Shown here in pieces: positions 1 through 9,700 of a stretch of 64,000 nt of DNA. A program made the translations under genes and the position numbers. The notes beneath the pieces are model-generated. The model had not been told where the DNA came from and did not search any database. It worked only from the letters and a program-made list of their open reading frames with translations. Every line of letters starts with the position of its first letter. The first letter of the stretch is position 1. Source of the stretch: JAFGAS01 sp963809875 (lineage in GTDB: Bacteria > Desulfobacterota > Zymogenia > Zymogenales > Zymogenaceae); the NCBI GenBank assembly GCA_963809875.1, contig CAWELC010000009.1, positions 62,001 to 126,000 of the forward strand. Reading direction: 5' to 3'.

Positions 1-658
1 GTTCAGGGAGGCTTTCGCGAAATACGTATCTCCCCAGGTAGTCGACGAGATCAGCAAGAATATCGATGACCTGAAGGTCGACGTCGGGGACCGCAGGGAT
101 ATCACGATTCTCTTTTCCGATATTCGCGACTTTACCGGCATGAGCGAAAACCTCGCCCCGGAGGAGGTGGTGCGGCGGCTGAACATCTATTTCAAGGCGA
201 TGGTGGAGGTGGTTTTTCAATTCGACGGCACGCTGGACAAGTATGTCGGCGATGCCATCATGGCCTTCTTCGGCGCTCCGAAGGGCGACCCGAATCATGC
301 GACCAAGGCCTGCCGGTGCGCCCTGGGTATGAGGGAGGAGCTCAAGAAGGTCAATGAGCGTCTCGAGTCCGAGGGGATTGCCCCTATGAGAATCGGCATC
401 GGCATCAACACCGGCGAAGTGGTCGTCGGCAACGTCGGCTCGGAGCGGCGCATGGAGTATACCGTCATCGGGGATAACGTCAACCTGGCCTCCCGCCTGG
501 AGGGCATGAACAAGGAATTCGGCACCACCATCATTATCAGCGAGTACACCCGCGCCCAGGCGCCCGATTTCTCGGTCAGGGATCTCGGCTCGGTCCACGT
601 GAAGGGAAAGGAGCGGACGGTCAGGATTTACGAGCTCACGGGCGAAAAAGGGGAGTGA
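1..658 (+). CDS. Class III adenylate/guanylate cyclase, C-terminal part (5' end outside window)
   Basis: The reading frame is open from base 2 to the TGA at 656-658, so the start lies before the window. The visible part is a complete class III nucleotide cyclase domain. It has the entry segment FAKYVSPQVVDEI, the first metal-binding aspartate in ITILFSDIRDFTG, the second in DKYVGDAIMAFFGAP, and the late signature EYTVIGDNVNLASRLE. Enzymes of this type make cAMP (or cGMP) from the nucleoside triphosphate. The segment before the catalytic domain resembles that of CHASE2- or HAMP-linked bacterial cyclases, but the sensory part is missing here, so the input cannot be judged. Substrate specificity was not resolved. 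The stop lies one base before the rsmE start, suggesting translational coupling. Confidence 0.93.
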   Translation, partial: FREAFAKYVSPQVVDEISKNIDDLKVDVGDRRDITILFSDIRDFTGMSENLAPEEVVRRLNIYFKAMVEVVFQFDGTLDKYVGDAIMAFFGAPKGDPNHATKACRCALGMREELKKVNERLESEGIAPMRIGIGINTGEVVVGNVGSERRMEYTVIGDNVNLASRLEGMNKEFGTTIIISEYTRAQAPDFSVRDLGSVHVKGKERTVRIYELTGEKGE

Positions 659-659
659 G

Positions 660-1382
660 ATGAGCCGTCTTTTCGTCAAGGGGAGGCTTTCGGAGGGAGA
701 GCGGGCGTCCCTGGAGAGTGCTCAGGCCCACTACCTCAGGCACGTCCTGAGGCTGGGGGCGGGCGACCGCGTCCTGCTGGTCGACGAGGAGGGCAGTGAG
801 TTCGAGGCCCGGCTTGCCGGGGGTCAGGGTAGTGCCCTCGTGGCGGACGTCCTCCAAAAACTTGCCCCCCGTCCGCAGCCGACCCTCTTTGTGCACCTTT
901 ACGCCGGGCTTATGAAGGGCAAGAAGATGGAGCGGCTCGTGCGGGACGCAACCGATCTCGGGGTCCACTCGCTGACCCCTTTCGTCAGCTCCCGCACGAT
1001 CCCCAAGGACATAGGTGATATGAAGCTTGAGCGGATGAACAAGATAACCCTGGAGGAATCGAGGCTCTCCGGGCGAAATCGGCCGCTCTTGATTCGCCCT
1101 CCCGTTCCTTTTTCGGAAGCCGTCCGCTCCGATGCGGACCTTTCGCTGATTCTCTGGGAGCAGGAGGCGACCGACATCAGAGACGTTGTGCGCGCGCGAC
1201 CGGCCGCCCCGGGGAGCGTTTCCATCTATACCGGCCCGGAAGGGGGGTTTTCCGCCGACGAGGCGGCGATGGCGGGCCGGGCCGGGCTTGTGTCGGTAGG
1301 CCTCGGCCGGCGGATTATCCGTGCCGAGACGGCGCCCCTGGTGGCGGCCGTGATCGTTCAGTACGAATGGGGGGATCTGTGA
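660..1382 (+). CDS. rsmE: 16S rRNA (uracil1498-N3)-methyltransferase RsmE
   Basis: A 240-residue SPOUT-class methyltransferase that methylates N3 of U1498 in 16S rRNA using S-adenosylmethionine. The N-terminal PUA-like part contains HYLRHVLRLGAGDRV. The trefoil-knot part shows KMERLVRDATDLGV, the SAM-binding loop TGPEGGFS, and the C-terminal signature RRIIRAETAPL. Length and motif order match the family. The ATG lies one base after the stop of the upstream cyclase, so the two are probably co-transcribed. The function is housekeeping and unrelated to the cyclase. Confidence 0.96.
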   Translation: MSRLFVKGRLSEGERASLESAQAHYLRHVLRLGAGDRVLLVDEEGSEFEARLAGGQGSALVADVLQKLAPRPQPTLFVHLYAGLMKGKKMERLVRDATDLGVHSLTPFVSSRTIPKDIGDMKLERMNKITLEESRLSGRNRPLLIRPPVPFSEAVRSDADLSLILWEQEATDIRDVVRARPAAPGSVSIYTGPEGGFSADEAAMAGRAGLVSVGLGRRIIRAETAPLVAAVIVQYEWGDL

Positions 1383-1385
1383 CTC

Positions 1386-2027
1386 ATGAAATGTCTCGAG
1401 TGCGGATACAACAATCGTTCGGGCGCCCGTATCTGCGGTTCGTGCCGCGCCGTGCTCAGGCAGATTCCCGTCCCGAAGAAAAAGCCCGTCCTACAGGAGG
1501 CTGTCCGTCCGAAGAATAGTATCGTTTCGGCCCGCGACGGCCTTGTCAGGCTGAAGAAGAATATTGCGGATTTCAGGCGCGCGGGCTTTTTTATTCGCTC
1601 GGTGGCGATGACCTTCGACCTGTTCTTCGTTATCATGCTGGACGGAGCGCTCTTCTTCGGGGGGGCGATGCTGATCGGAAAGACGACGGGGATCATCGAT
1701 ACGGTGCTGACCAGCGAAGGCTTCGAGTTTCTCCGGATCGTTTTCCCACTGCTGAAAGCGGCCTTCATTTTGATGATATGCGTCCCGCCTCTCTACTTTA
1801 TCACCATGACCGCCCTCTTCGGACAGACTATCGGTAAGATGATCACCGGCATCAGGGTGGTCAAAAGCGACGGCAGGCCCGTGTCGCCGTTGTGGGCGTC
1901 CGTCAGGTTTCTTGCCTACATTCCGTCAGGTGTGTTGCTCTGTGTGGGTTTCCTTTGGATCCTCTGGGATCCCGAGCGCCAGGGATGGCACGATATGCTG
2001 GCCGACACGGTCGTGATACGGCTCTAG
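1386..2027 (+). CDS. RDD-family membrane protein with N-terminal zinc ribbon
   Basis: A 213-residue protein. Residues 1-22 hold a zinc ribbon with Cys3, Cys6, Cys17 and Cys20. A basic linker leads to an RDD domain from about residue 65 with three hydrophobic spans (roughly 72-98, 122-147 and 176-196). RDD features visible are the Arg-Ser...Asp pattern near the first span (IRSVAMTFD) and FGQTIGKMITGIRVV after the second. RDD proteins are integral membrane proteins of mostly unknown role; some act in ion exchange. The gene starts three bases after rsmE and likely belongs to the same transcript. No specific function can be assigned. Confidence 0.85.
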   Translation: MKCLECGYNNRSGARICGSCRAVLRQIPVPKKKPVLQEAVRPKNSIVSARDGLVRLKKNIADFRRAGFFIRSVAMTFDLFFVIMLDGALFFGGAMLIGKTTGIIDTVLTSEGFEFLRIVFPLLKAAFILMICVPPLYFITMTALFGQTIGKMITGIRVVKSDGRPVSPLWASVRFLAYIPSGVLLCVGFLWILWDPERQGWHDMLADTVVIRL

Positions 2028-2113
2028 ATTGCGTCATCCCTGAAGCGGCTCCCTTCCCGGGGCTCGACGGGGGGGAAGTCGATGGATGGCTTGATTTATT
2101 CGGGAGGTGCGGT

Positions 2114-2881
2114 ATGGACGAGTTTTCGTGTCTCAAACTCACCCGGAATGCCTCGTACGCCGTTCTGACGCTGAATCGGGCGTCCCGGAAGAACGCCCTC
2201 GGAGGTCATATCATCGATGAGCTGGTGCAGGCGCTGAACCAGATCGTACACGCGGCCGATGTGCAGGTCCTGATTGTCACCGGGGCCGGCGGTGACTTCT
2301 GCACGGGGATGGACCTGAAAGACATGGCCGACGTCGGTGAGCCGGAGGGGCTTCGTCTCATCCGGGCGGAGGCGAAGGTCTTCGAGATGCTCCACAACCT
2401 GACGCAGGTGACGATCGCGGCGGTGGAAGGATACTGCCTCGGGGGAGGCATGGAGCTTGCCCTTTCGTGTGACATCCTGGTCTCCTCAGACAAAGCGTTT
2501 TTCGGAGAGCCCGAGGTCAATTTCTCCGTGCTTCCGGGAATCGTGCGGGTGTGGCGGCATGCCGGCCTTAACCGGGCGCGCTACATGGCGCTTACGGGAA
2601 GGGTCTTCCCGGCCCGCGAGGTGGCCGACTGGGGGCTCATCTCGAAACTGGTGCCCGCCGGCAAGGCGCTCACCGAGGCGGAGAAGACCGCGGCCGACAT
2701 CATCGGCAAGCCGCCCGAAGCGGTCAGGTCCGTCAAGCGCCTCTTCCTCGAAGTGACGGAGATGGGGTTTTCCGAGGCGTCGGAGGTCGAAAAGGAGGCG
2801 TTCCTCCACCTCTTCCAGAACCCGGAGCGCCAGCCCTTAATGGCCCGATTCAGAGACCGAAAGAAACGCGCCGGAACATAG
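2114..2881 (+). CDS. Enoyl-CoA hydratase/isomerase family protein
   Basis: A 255-residue crotonase-fold protein. ATG 2114 was chosen because GGGAGGTG lies just upstream and the product begins like the family (FSCLKLTRNASYAVLTLNR); the open frame further upstream overlaps the RDD gene. Oxyanion-hole segments are visible at GAGGDFCTGMDLKDM and YCLGGGMELALSCDI. In the second segment the usual catalytic glutamates are only partly represented (GEPEVNFSVLPG), so hydratase, isomerase and other crotonase activities are all possible. Crotonases act on acyl-CoA thioesters in fatty-acid or aromatic breakdown. No other CoA gene is adjacent, so the pathway is unknown. Confidence 0.9.
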   Translation: MDEFSCLKLTRNASYAVLTLNRASRKNALGGHIIDELVQALNQIVHAADVQVLIVTGAGGDFCTGMDLKDMADVGEPEGLRLIRAEAKVFEMLHNLTQVTIAAVEGYCLGGGMELALSCDILVSSDKAFFGEPEVNFSVLPGIVRVWRHAGLNRARYMALTGRVFPAREVADWGLISKLVPAGKALTEAEKTAADIIGKPPEAVRSVKRLFLEVTEMGFSEASEVEKEAFLHLFQNPERQPLMARFRDRKKRAGT

Positions 2882-3316
2882 CCTCTTGCCCCGCGCGACG
2901 GTTAAGAATTGCACAAATGACAATAATATATCTATTTCCTTATGAAAAGAGTCCGGTAACACAGAGAAATTATTTGCATTATCTGATATAGTGTATGATA
3001 ATTAATGTAAAGTCCTTCAGGGGTTCAGGTCCGTGATTGTCAGAGTATTGAAGGCGTCGCTCTTCTCCCTTCTCTCGACGATAATCGTGCGCGTAACCTC
3101 TGGACAGTTGTGGCTCATCCGCTTTCGTCCATACGTGGGAGAGAACGCCTGCCCGGTCGCTCCAACGGCGCAGAGGTCACATCCCCTCCATTCGCTGTAT
3201 CCAATTCATCGGTCCAGGCTCGGGACACGACCGTCCACGCGCGCCGGACGTCCTGCTGGATGTCCTCTCAAGCCACGGTCCCCTATTTCACATTTCCTGC
3301 GGAGGAGCAGGGGGAT
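2882..3316. other. Intergenic region before the PAS kinase operon
   Basis: A 435-base gap. The first 130 bases are AT-rich and carry a promoter-like pair (listed separately). The remainder is an open but low-quality reading frame without recognisable protein similarity, better explained as a 5' leader. No RNA motif was recognised. Confidence 0.5.
2974..3002 (+). promoter_or_regulatory. Putative sigma-70 promoter for the PAS kinase operon
   Basis: TTGCAT at 2974-2979 and GATAAT at 2997-3002 are separated by 17 bases in an AT-rich stretch. It would give a leader of about 310 bases before the kinase start at 3317. Assigned by consensus match only. Confidence 0.35.
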
Positions 3317-6241
3317 ATGAGAGAGAGATGGAGGATCGCCCTCCTCGTCACCATCATGATCGCCGTGCTTGCCGTCGCCGGCACGGTCTTCCTGACCATG
3401 CTCTACCGCGCCGCGATCGAGGAGCAGAAAGAGCGACTCTCCGAGATCGCCCGGAGCATGGCCGTTCATTTCAAGGAAGTCGCCCGCACCGAGGGAATCC
3501 TGACCGACGCCGGCCCCGGCAAAATAGATGACCTGCGGCTCCGCGAGCTCCTGGAAGCCCACGCACACTATCGGGCCCAGACGAAAACGGGAGAGATTGT
3601 CGTCGGCCGGCGCGAGGGCGACACGATGGTCTTTCTCCTGGGCAAGAAACCGCACGAACGGAAGGCGCCGCGGACGCTCCCCTTCGATTCGCCCCTGGCC
3701 CAGCCCATGTACCGGGCGCTGTCCGGCCTCTCGGGGACGATGGTCGGGCTCGATTACCAGGGCAAAGAAGTGCTGGCCGCCTATGAGCCGGTGCCGGAGC
3801 TCGGCCTCGGGGTCGTGACCAAGATCGACCTTGCGGAGATCCGGGCCCCGTTCGTGCGGGCGGGGAGTGCGGCGGGGATCGTGGCGCTCCTCCTGGCGCT
3901 TCTCGGGTCGCTCGGTTTCATACGGGTCTCGGCGCCGATGATCCGGCATATTGAGGAGAGCGAGGAGCGCTACCGCGATATCCTGGAAAACATCGCGGAC
4001 ATCATCTATATCTTTGACGATAGAGGTAACGTAATATTCGCGAACGACGCGGCCGCAAAGCTCTTTGGATATTCAGGCGATGAGATGCTCAGACTAAACA
4101 CGAAGACTCTGCTCACGTCCGACTCCTATCAACGGGTCATGCGAATCTACGAGGAGCAGATGAGGGGCCAGGACGTCGGCCCGTTTGAAATCGACCTCTA
4201 TGATAAAGAGGGAGAGATTCATACGATAGAATCCAGGGAGCGGCTGATATGGGACCGGGATAGGATTATCGAGATCCACGGGATCGGGAGGGACATTTCC
4301 GAGCGCAGGCGGGCCGAGGAGGCGCTGCGAGGGAGCGAGCTGAAATATCGAAACATGATCATGAACCTGAGCGAAGCCTTCTACGGCGTGAGCCTTGACG
4401 GCATATTGCTGGATCATAACGTTGAATTCAACAGGATCCTGGGTTTCGACCCGGATGCGAATCTGGCCGGAGCGCGGCTTCCCGATTTCTGGCAGCATCC
4501 GGAGGACAGAAAGGAATACCTGGAAAAGGTAACCCGGCAGGGCTCCATACGCAGCTACCTCGTTGCGGCAAAAAGACAGGACGGTGAAAAGATCTTTGTC
4601 GAGCTGAACGCCCGGATCGTCGCGGATGAACGCGGTAACCCCGAGCATATCGAGGGTTCGTTTATCGAGGTGACCGATCGAAAACGGGCGGAAGAGGCGC
4701 TGCGGGAGAGCGAGGGGCAAGCCAGATTCCTCGCCGATATCGTGGAGAAAGCCGATCAGCCGTTTGGGGTTGGCTATCCGGACGGAAGGCTGGGCACCTT
4801 CAACCGCGCGTTTTGTGAGCTCACCGGATACACTGCCGAAGAATTGAGGGTTTTGGACTGGGCAAAGGTGTTGACCCCGCCGGAATGGGTGGAATACGAG
4901 AACACGGAGCTGGCAGAACTCGAGCGGACGGGGCGGCCGGTCAGATATGAGAAGGAATATATCCGCAAGGACGGAACACGCGTTCCCATAGAGCTGCTGG
5001 TTCATGTTGTGCGGGATGGGCAAGGTAACGTTCAGCACTATTTTTCCTTCATCACCGATATCACCGAGCGAAAGCGGGCCGAAGAGGCGGTGCAAAAGTC
5101 GGCCAAGTTCCTCGACAGCATTATCGACCAGAGCCCGGTGCCCACGTGGATATCTGACGAAAGGGGAACCCTTATCCGGATAAATCGGGCCTGCTGCGAT
5201 CTGCTGCGCATCACCCCGGAAGAGGTTACGGGGAAATACAACGTGCTGGATGATAATATCGTCAAGGAACAGGGACATCTGGCCGAGGTCAGGGCCGTAT
5301 TCGATAAGGGAGCGACAGCCAGATTCGATCTGGAATACGACACGGGGCGGGTTACGGGCCTCGATCTCAAGGACGGCGCGTCCGTATACCTTGACGTAAC
5401 TATCTTTCCGGTCAGGGACCCCGCCGGTAAGATAACCAACGCCGTAATACAGCACCAGGACATCACCAAGCGCAAGCGCGACGAAGCCGAGATCAAGCAG
5501 CTCAACGAAGAGCTGGAGCAGCGCGTCCTTGACCGTACGGCTCAGCTCGAGGCCGCAAATTCGGAGCTCGAGGCCTTCAGCTACTCGGTCTCCCACGACC
5601 TGCGCACCCCGCTGCGCGCCATCGACGGGTTCACCAAGGTCCTCACGGAGGAGTACGCAAAAACATTGGACGCGGAAGGAAGGCGGCTGACCGGGGTCAT
5701 CAGGGATAACGCGGGGCGCATGGGAAAGCTCATCGACGATCTGCTGGCCTTTTCCCGCGTCGGGCGGAGCGAGCTGCAGATCGGTACCGTCAACATGGAG
5801 CTCGTCGCCCGCTCGGTCTTTTTCGAGCTGACCACGGAAGCGGACCGCGAGCGCATCGATTTTACCGTGCGCGACCTTCCGTGGGGAGACGGCGATGCCG
5901 CCATGATCCGTCAGGTCTGGACGAACCTCATCTCCAACGCCGTCAAATTCTCGTCTATGAAAGAACGGGCGGTTATCGAGGTGGGCGGCGAAGAACGCGA
6001 CGGCCGGGCGATCTACTCAATCCGGGATAACGGGGCGGGCTTTGACATGAAATATTCCGGAAAGCTCTTCGGGGTCTTTCAGCGCCTGCACGGCGAAAAG
6101 GAGTTCCCCGGCACCGGCGTGGGGCTTGCCATCGTACAGCGCGTGATCCACCGCCACGGGGGGAGCGTGTGGGCGGAGGGGGAGGTCGAGGGGGGGGCAG
6201 TATTTCACTTTTCCCTGCCGAAACGAGGAGGTGCGTCGTGA
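3317..6241 (+). CDS. Membrane-bound multi-PAS sensor histidine kinase
   Basis: About 974 residues from ATG 3317, which follows GGAGGAGCAGGGGG. An upstream in-frame start at 3110 would add a low-complexity leader and was not used. Order: a transmembrane segment at about 6-30, an extracytoplasmic sensor region to about 175, a second membrane span at about 180-205, and four PAS domains (about 210-335, 337-455, 458-585, 590-715). Next come a coiled linker and a HisKA domain with phospho-acceptor His760 in SVSHDLRTPLRAIDGF. The HATPase ends with the G-box GTGVGLAIVQRVIHRHGG. This phytochrome-like kinase core usually works with a small Rcp1-type receiver, and exactly such a gene follows, with stop and start overlapping. 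The signal sensed is unknown. Confidence 0.93.
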   Translation: MRERWRIALLVTIMIAVLAVAGTVFLTMLYRAAIEEQKERLSEIARSMAVHFKEVARTEGILTDAGPGKIDDLRLRELLEAHAHYRAQTKTGEIVVGRREGDTMVFLLGKKPHERKAPRTLPFDSPLAQPMYRALSGLSGTMVGLDYQGKEVLAAYEPVPELGLGVVTKIDLAEIRAPFVRAGSAAGIVALLLALLGSLGFIRVSAPMIRHIEESEERYRDILENIADIIYIFDDRGNVIFANDAAAKLFGYSGDEMLRLNTKTLLTSDSYQRVMRIYEEQMRGQDVGPFEIDLYDKEGEIHTIESRERLIWDRDRIIEIHGIGRDISERRRAEEALRGSELKYRNMIMNLSEAFYGVSLDGILLDHNVEFNRILGFDPDANLAGARLPDFWQHPEDRKEYLEKVTRQGSIRSYLVAAKRQDGEKIFVELNARIVADERGNPEHIEGSFIEVTDRKRAEEALRESEGQARFLADIVEKADQPFGVGYPDGRLGTFNRAFCELTGYTAEELRVLDWAKVLTPPEWVEYENTELAELERTGRPVRYEKEYIRKDGTRVPIELLVHVVRDGQGNVQHYFSFITDITERKRAEEAVQKSAKFLDSIIDQSPVPTWISDERGTLIRINRACCDLLRITPEEVTGKYNVLDDNIVKEQGHLAEVRAVFDKGATARFDLEYDTGRVTGLDLKDGASVYLDVTIFPVRDPAGKITNAVIQHQDITKRKRDEAEIKQLNEELEQRVLDRTAQLEAANSELEAFSYSVSHDLRTPLRAIDGFTKVLTEEYAKTLDAEGRRLTGVIRDNAGRMGKLIDDLLAFSRVGRSELQIGTVNMELVARSVFFELTTEADRERIDFTVRDLPWGDGDAAMIRQVWTNLISNAVKFSSMKERAVIEVGGEERDGRAIYSIRDNGAGFDMKYSGKLFGVFQRLHGEKEFPGTGVGLAIVQRVIHRHGGSVWAEGEVEGGAVFHFSLPKRGGAS

Positions 6242-6681
6242 GCACTATTGAGACGATCGACATCCTGCTGGTCGAGGACAATCCAAATGACGTCGAGCTG
6301 ACCCTCCGGGCGCTCAAGAAACATAAACTGGCAAACCGGATCTTCGTGGCGGAGGACGGGGCCGAGGCGCTGGATATCCTGTTTGCGCGGGGGAAATACG
6401 CGAACCGGGAAAAGTGCGTTCTTCCCAAGGTCGTGCTCCTGGACCTGAAGCTGCCCAAGGTGAGCGGCCTGGAGGTGCTCAAGGAGATCAAAACGAACCC
6501 GCGCACAAAGAAGATCCCGGTGGTCATCGTGACCTCGTCGCGCGAAGACCCGGATATCAAGGAGGCCTATGCCCTCGGGGCAAACAGCTACGTCGTCAAG
6601 CCGGTGGATTTTGAGCAATTTTTTGAGGCCATGAACAACCTCGGCCTCTACTGGCTCCTGGTGAACCAGCCGCCCCAATGA
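6238..6681 (+). CDS. Rcp1-like single-domain response regulator
   Basis: A 147-residue receiver starting at GTG 6238, whose last bases overlap the TGA of the preceding kinase (GTGA) and which follows GAGGAGGTG. The acidic pair is Glu13-Asp14, the phospho-acceptor is Asp69 in VVLLDLKLP, Thr/Ser occurs in VIVTSSRE, and the conserved Lys lies in YVVKPVDF. There is no output domain. The insertion between strand 2 and the active site, and the C-terminal tail ending YWLLVNQPPQ, are typical of Rcp1-like regulators paired with phytochrome-type kinases. Most likely it takes phosphate from the kinase at 3317-6241 and passes it on or signals by protein contact. Confidence 0.93.
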   Translation: MSTIETIDILLVEDNPNDVELTLRALKKHKLANRIFVAEDGAEALDILFARGKYANREKCVLPKVVLLDLKLPKVSGLEVLKEIKTNPRTKKIPVVIVTSSREDPDIKEAYALGANSYVVKPVDFEQFFEAMNNLGLYWLLVNQPPQ

Positions 6682-6730
6682 CGGCGCGAAGGCGCCGGCT
6701 TCAGTAAAAATGAGTAAGAAGTGAGATCCC

Positions 6731-9700
6731 ATGGATGAACCGAAACGCATCCTGATCGTCGAGGACGTCCCGGCGGACGCCGAGCTGGCTCAACGCGAAA
6801 TCAACAGGGACTGCAAATCCTGCACCTATCGGGTAGTTGAGACGCGAGAGGAGTTCCTTGACGCTCTGGAGACGTTTGCCCCCGACCTCATTGTCTCCGA
6901 CTACTCGCTTCCCACCTTCGACGGGATGACGGCGCTCACGCTTACCGGCGAGCGCTCGCCCGCTACCCCGCTCATCATCCTGACCGGCTCGCAAAACGAG
7001 GACGTTGCGGTCGACTGCATCAAGGCGGGAGCTGCCGACTACGTCCTTAAGGATTCCATAAGGCGGCTCGGACCGGCGGTTGCCGGCGCCCTGGAAGTGA
7101 AGCGGGTCCGGATGGAGAAGGAACGCGCGGAAGAGGCGCTCAGGGAGAGCGAGGAGCGCTACCGGGCCATGGCCGAGAACATGACAGACACCGTCTGGGT
7201 CATGGACATGAACCTCCGCACGACCTACGTCAGTCCCTCCGTGGTAAGGAGCAGCGGCTACACCGTCGACGAGCTGAGCGCCATCCCGCTCGAGAAATAC
7301 TTCACCCCGGAGTCGTTTGCCGTCGCCTCGCGCGTCATTGCCGAGGAGCTGACCCCCAAGCGGCTTGCACAGAAGGACTTGGAAATCTCCCGGACGCTGG
7401 AAATCGAGCTGGTAAAAAAGGACGGCTCGATCATGTGGGCCGAGATCGTGCTGACGCTGGTCAGGGACAAAAAGGGGATGCCAAAGGAGATCATCGGGGT
7501 GGGCCGGGATATCACCGAGCGCAGAAAAGCCCAGGAAGCGATCAGGGAGTCCGAACGGCGCTACCGGGAGCTGGTCGAGAACATCGCGGATATCGTATAT
7601 ATCGCGGACGATCGCGGGAATATTCTGTTTCTGAACGGCGCGGCAGTGCGATTTTTCGGACATTCGCGGGATGATACGTTCGGCAGGAGCTTTACCGAGT
7701 TCCTCGTACCGTCGTCGTTAAAGACCGCCGCCGACGTATTCAAAAGGCAGCTTGCCGGGGAGGATGTGGGGACGTTTGAGCTTGATTTCTACGACGGGCA
7801 AGGTAACGTCAAGACCCTCGAAACCCGGGAAGAATTGATCTGGGAGGGGGGCCGCGTAGTCCAGGTCCACGGGCTCGGGCGGGACGTAACCGAGCGCAGG
7901 AAAGCCGAAGAGGCGATCAGTGAATCGGAGCACCGCTACCGGGAGCTGGTCGAAAATATCGCCGATATCATCTACGTCACCGACGAGCAGGGGAGATTCA
8001 CGTTCCTCAACGGCGCCGCCGAACAGTTTATCGGATACCCGCGGGAGACGATCCTGGGGCGGAGTTTTGCCGATTTCCTCGCCCCCGAATCGTACGAGGT
8101 CGCCGCCCGCATCTTCAGGCGCCAACGGGCCGGAGAAGACGTCGGGATCTTCGAGCTTGACCTCTATGACGGCAGTGGTGCGAAAAAGACGGTCGAAACC
8201 AGGGAAAAGCTGGTCCGCGACGGTGACCGCATCGTGGCGTTTCAGGGGATCGGGCGCGATATCACCCAGCGCAAGCGCGCCGAGGATGCGCTACGCGCCC
8301 TTTCGGTCCGCCACATGGCCATCCTGCGGGCCGTGACCGACATCATCATGGAGGTGGACGCCAACAAGGTCTACAGTTGGGCGAACCAGGCCGGATTCGA
8401 GTTCTTCGGGGAGAATGTGATCGGGAAAGAGGCTTCCCTCTACTTCGAAGGGGAGCAGGACACCTATCAGAAGATGCAGCCCCTCTTTGACGGCGGTGAG
8501 GACGTCTTCTATATCGAGAGCTGGCAGAGGCGCGCCGACGGGCAGCGCCGCCTCCTTGCGTGGTGGTGCCGGGCCCTCAAGGATGAGAACGGAAAGGTGA
8601 CGGGCGCGCTGTCGTCCGCCCGGGATATCACGGAGCACAACGCCGCCGAGGAGGCGCTGCGGGAGAGTGAGAAACGGTATCACTCTCTTTTCAGTTACAT
8701 GCTGGAGGGATACGCATACTGCAAGATGATCTTTGACGACCGGAATCATCCCGTGGACTTCATATATCTGGATGTCAACGAGTCGTTCGAGCGATTGACG
8801 GGACTTGAGAATGTCGCGGGAAAGCGAGTTACGGAGGTTATCCCGGGTGTCAGGGAATCGAGCCCGGAGCTGTTCGAGATCTACGGCCGGGTCGCGATGA
8901 CCGGCAAAAGCGAGAGAGTCGAGCTCCATTTCAAGCCCCTGGATCAGTGGTTGTCCATTTCGGTTTACAGCATCGAGAGGGGATACTTTGTCTCAGTTTT
9001 TGATAATATCACCGAACGCAAGGTTGCCGAGGAGGCGCTGCGGGAGAGCGAGGAGCGTTATCGCAACCTCCTGGATCTGGCCCCTGTGGGTATAGCCGTC
9101 CAGTCGGAGGGCAAGATCGTCTTCTCGAATCCCGCCGGCGCCCAGATCATCGGTGCCCAATCCCCCGAGGAAGTGACGGGCCGGGAGCTGTCCAAGATTA
9201 TCCACCCCGATTGGCTCCAAGACGCGCTGGATCGCATCAGACGCATGATGTCCGGCGAGAAGGGGCTTTACCCGTCGGAAAACGTCTACCTCAGGCTGGA
9301 CGGCACCCCCGTTCCCGTGGATGTCATCGCGACGGCGTTGACCTATCAGGGCAAGCCCGCCGTCCAGGTCATCGTGACGGACATCAGCAAGCGCAAACAA
9401 GCCGAACAGGCGATAAAGGAATCGGAACAGCGCTACCGGGAGCTGGTCGAGAACATCGACGACATCATGTACGTGACGGACGGTACGGGGAAAATCATCT
9501 ACCTGAACAAGGCGCTGGAGCGGATTTCCGGGTATACGCGCCAGGAGCTCCTCCAGAAGAACTACATGGAGCTGTTGACGCCCGAGTCGCTGAGGAAGGT
9601 CATCGAGCTGTTCAAGCGGCAGAAAAAGGGACAGGAAGTCGGTCTTTTCGAGATCTCCATCGTCGATAAGGATGGAAAGATAAAGGTCGTCGAGGCCCGG

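Noticed and set aside
1892..2113. Extension of the enoyl-CoA hydratase frame into the RDD gene
   Set aside because: It would overlap 136 bases of a well-supported gene, and ATG 2114 has a good site.
3110..3316. N-terminal extension of the PAS kinase
   Set aside because: The extension is Ser/Arg/Pro-rich and unlike a signal region; ATG 3317 has a strong ribosome-binding site and leads directly into the membrane span.
4094..5596. 500-codon open frame opposite the PAS kinase
   Set aside because: Antisense to well-conserved PAS domains; no start signal or known motif.
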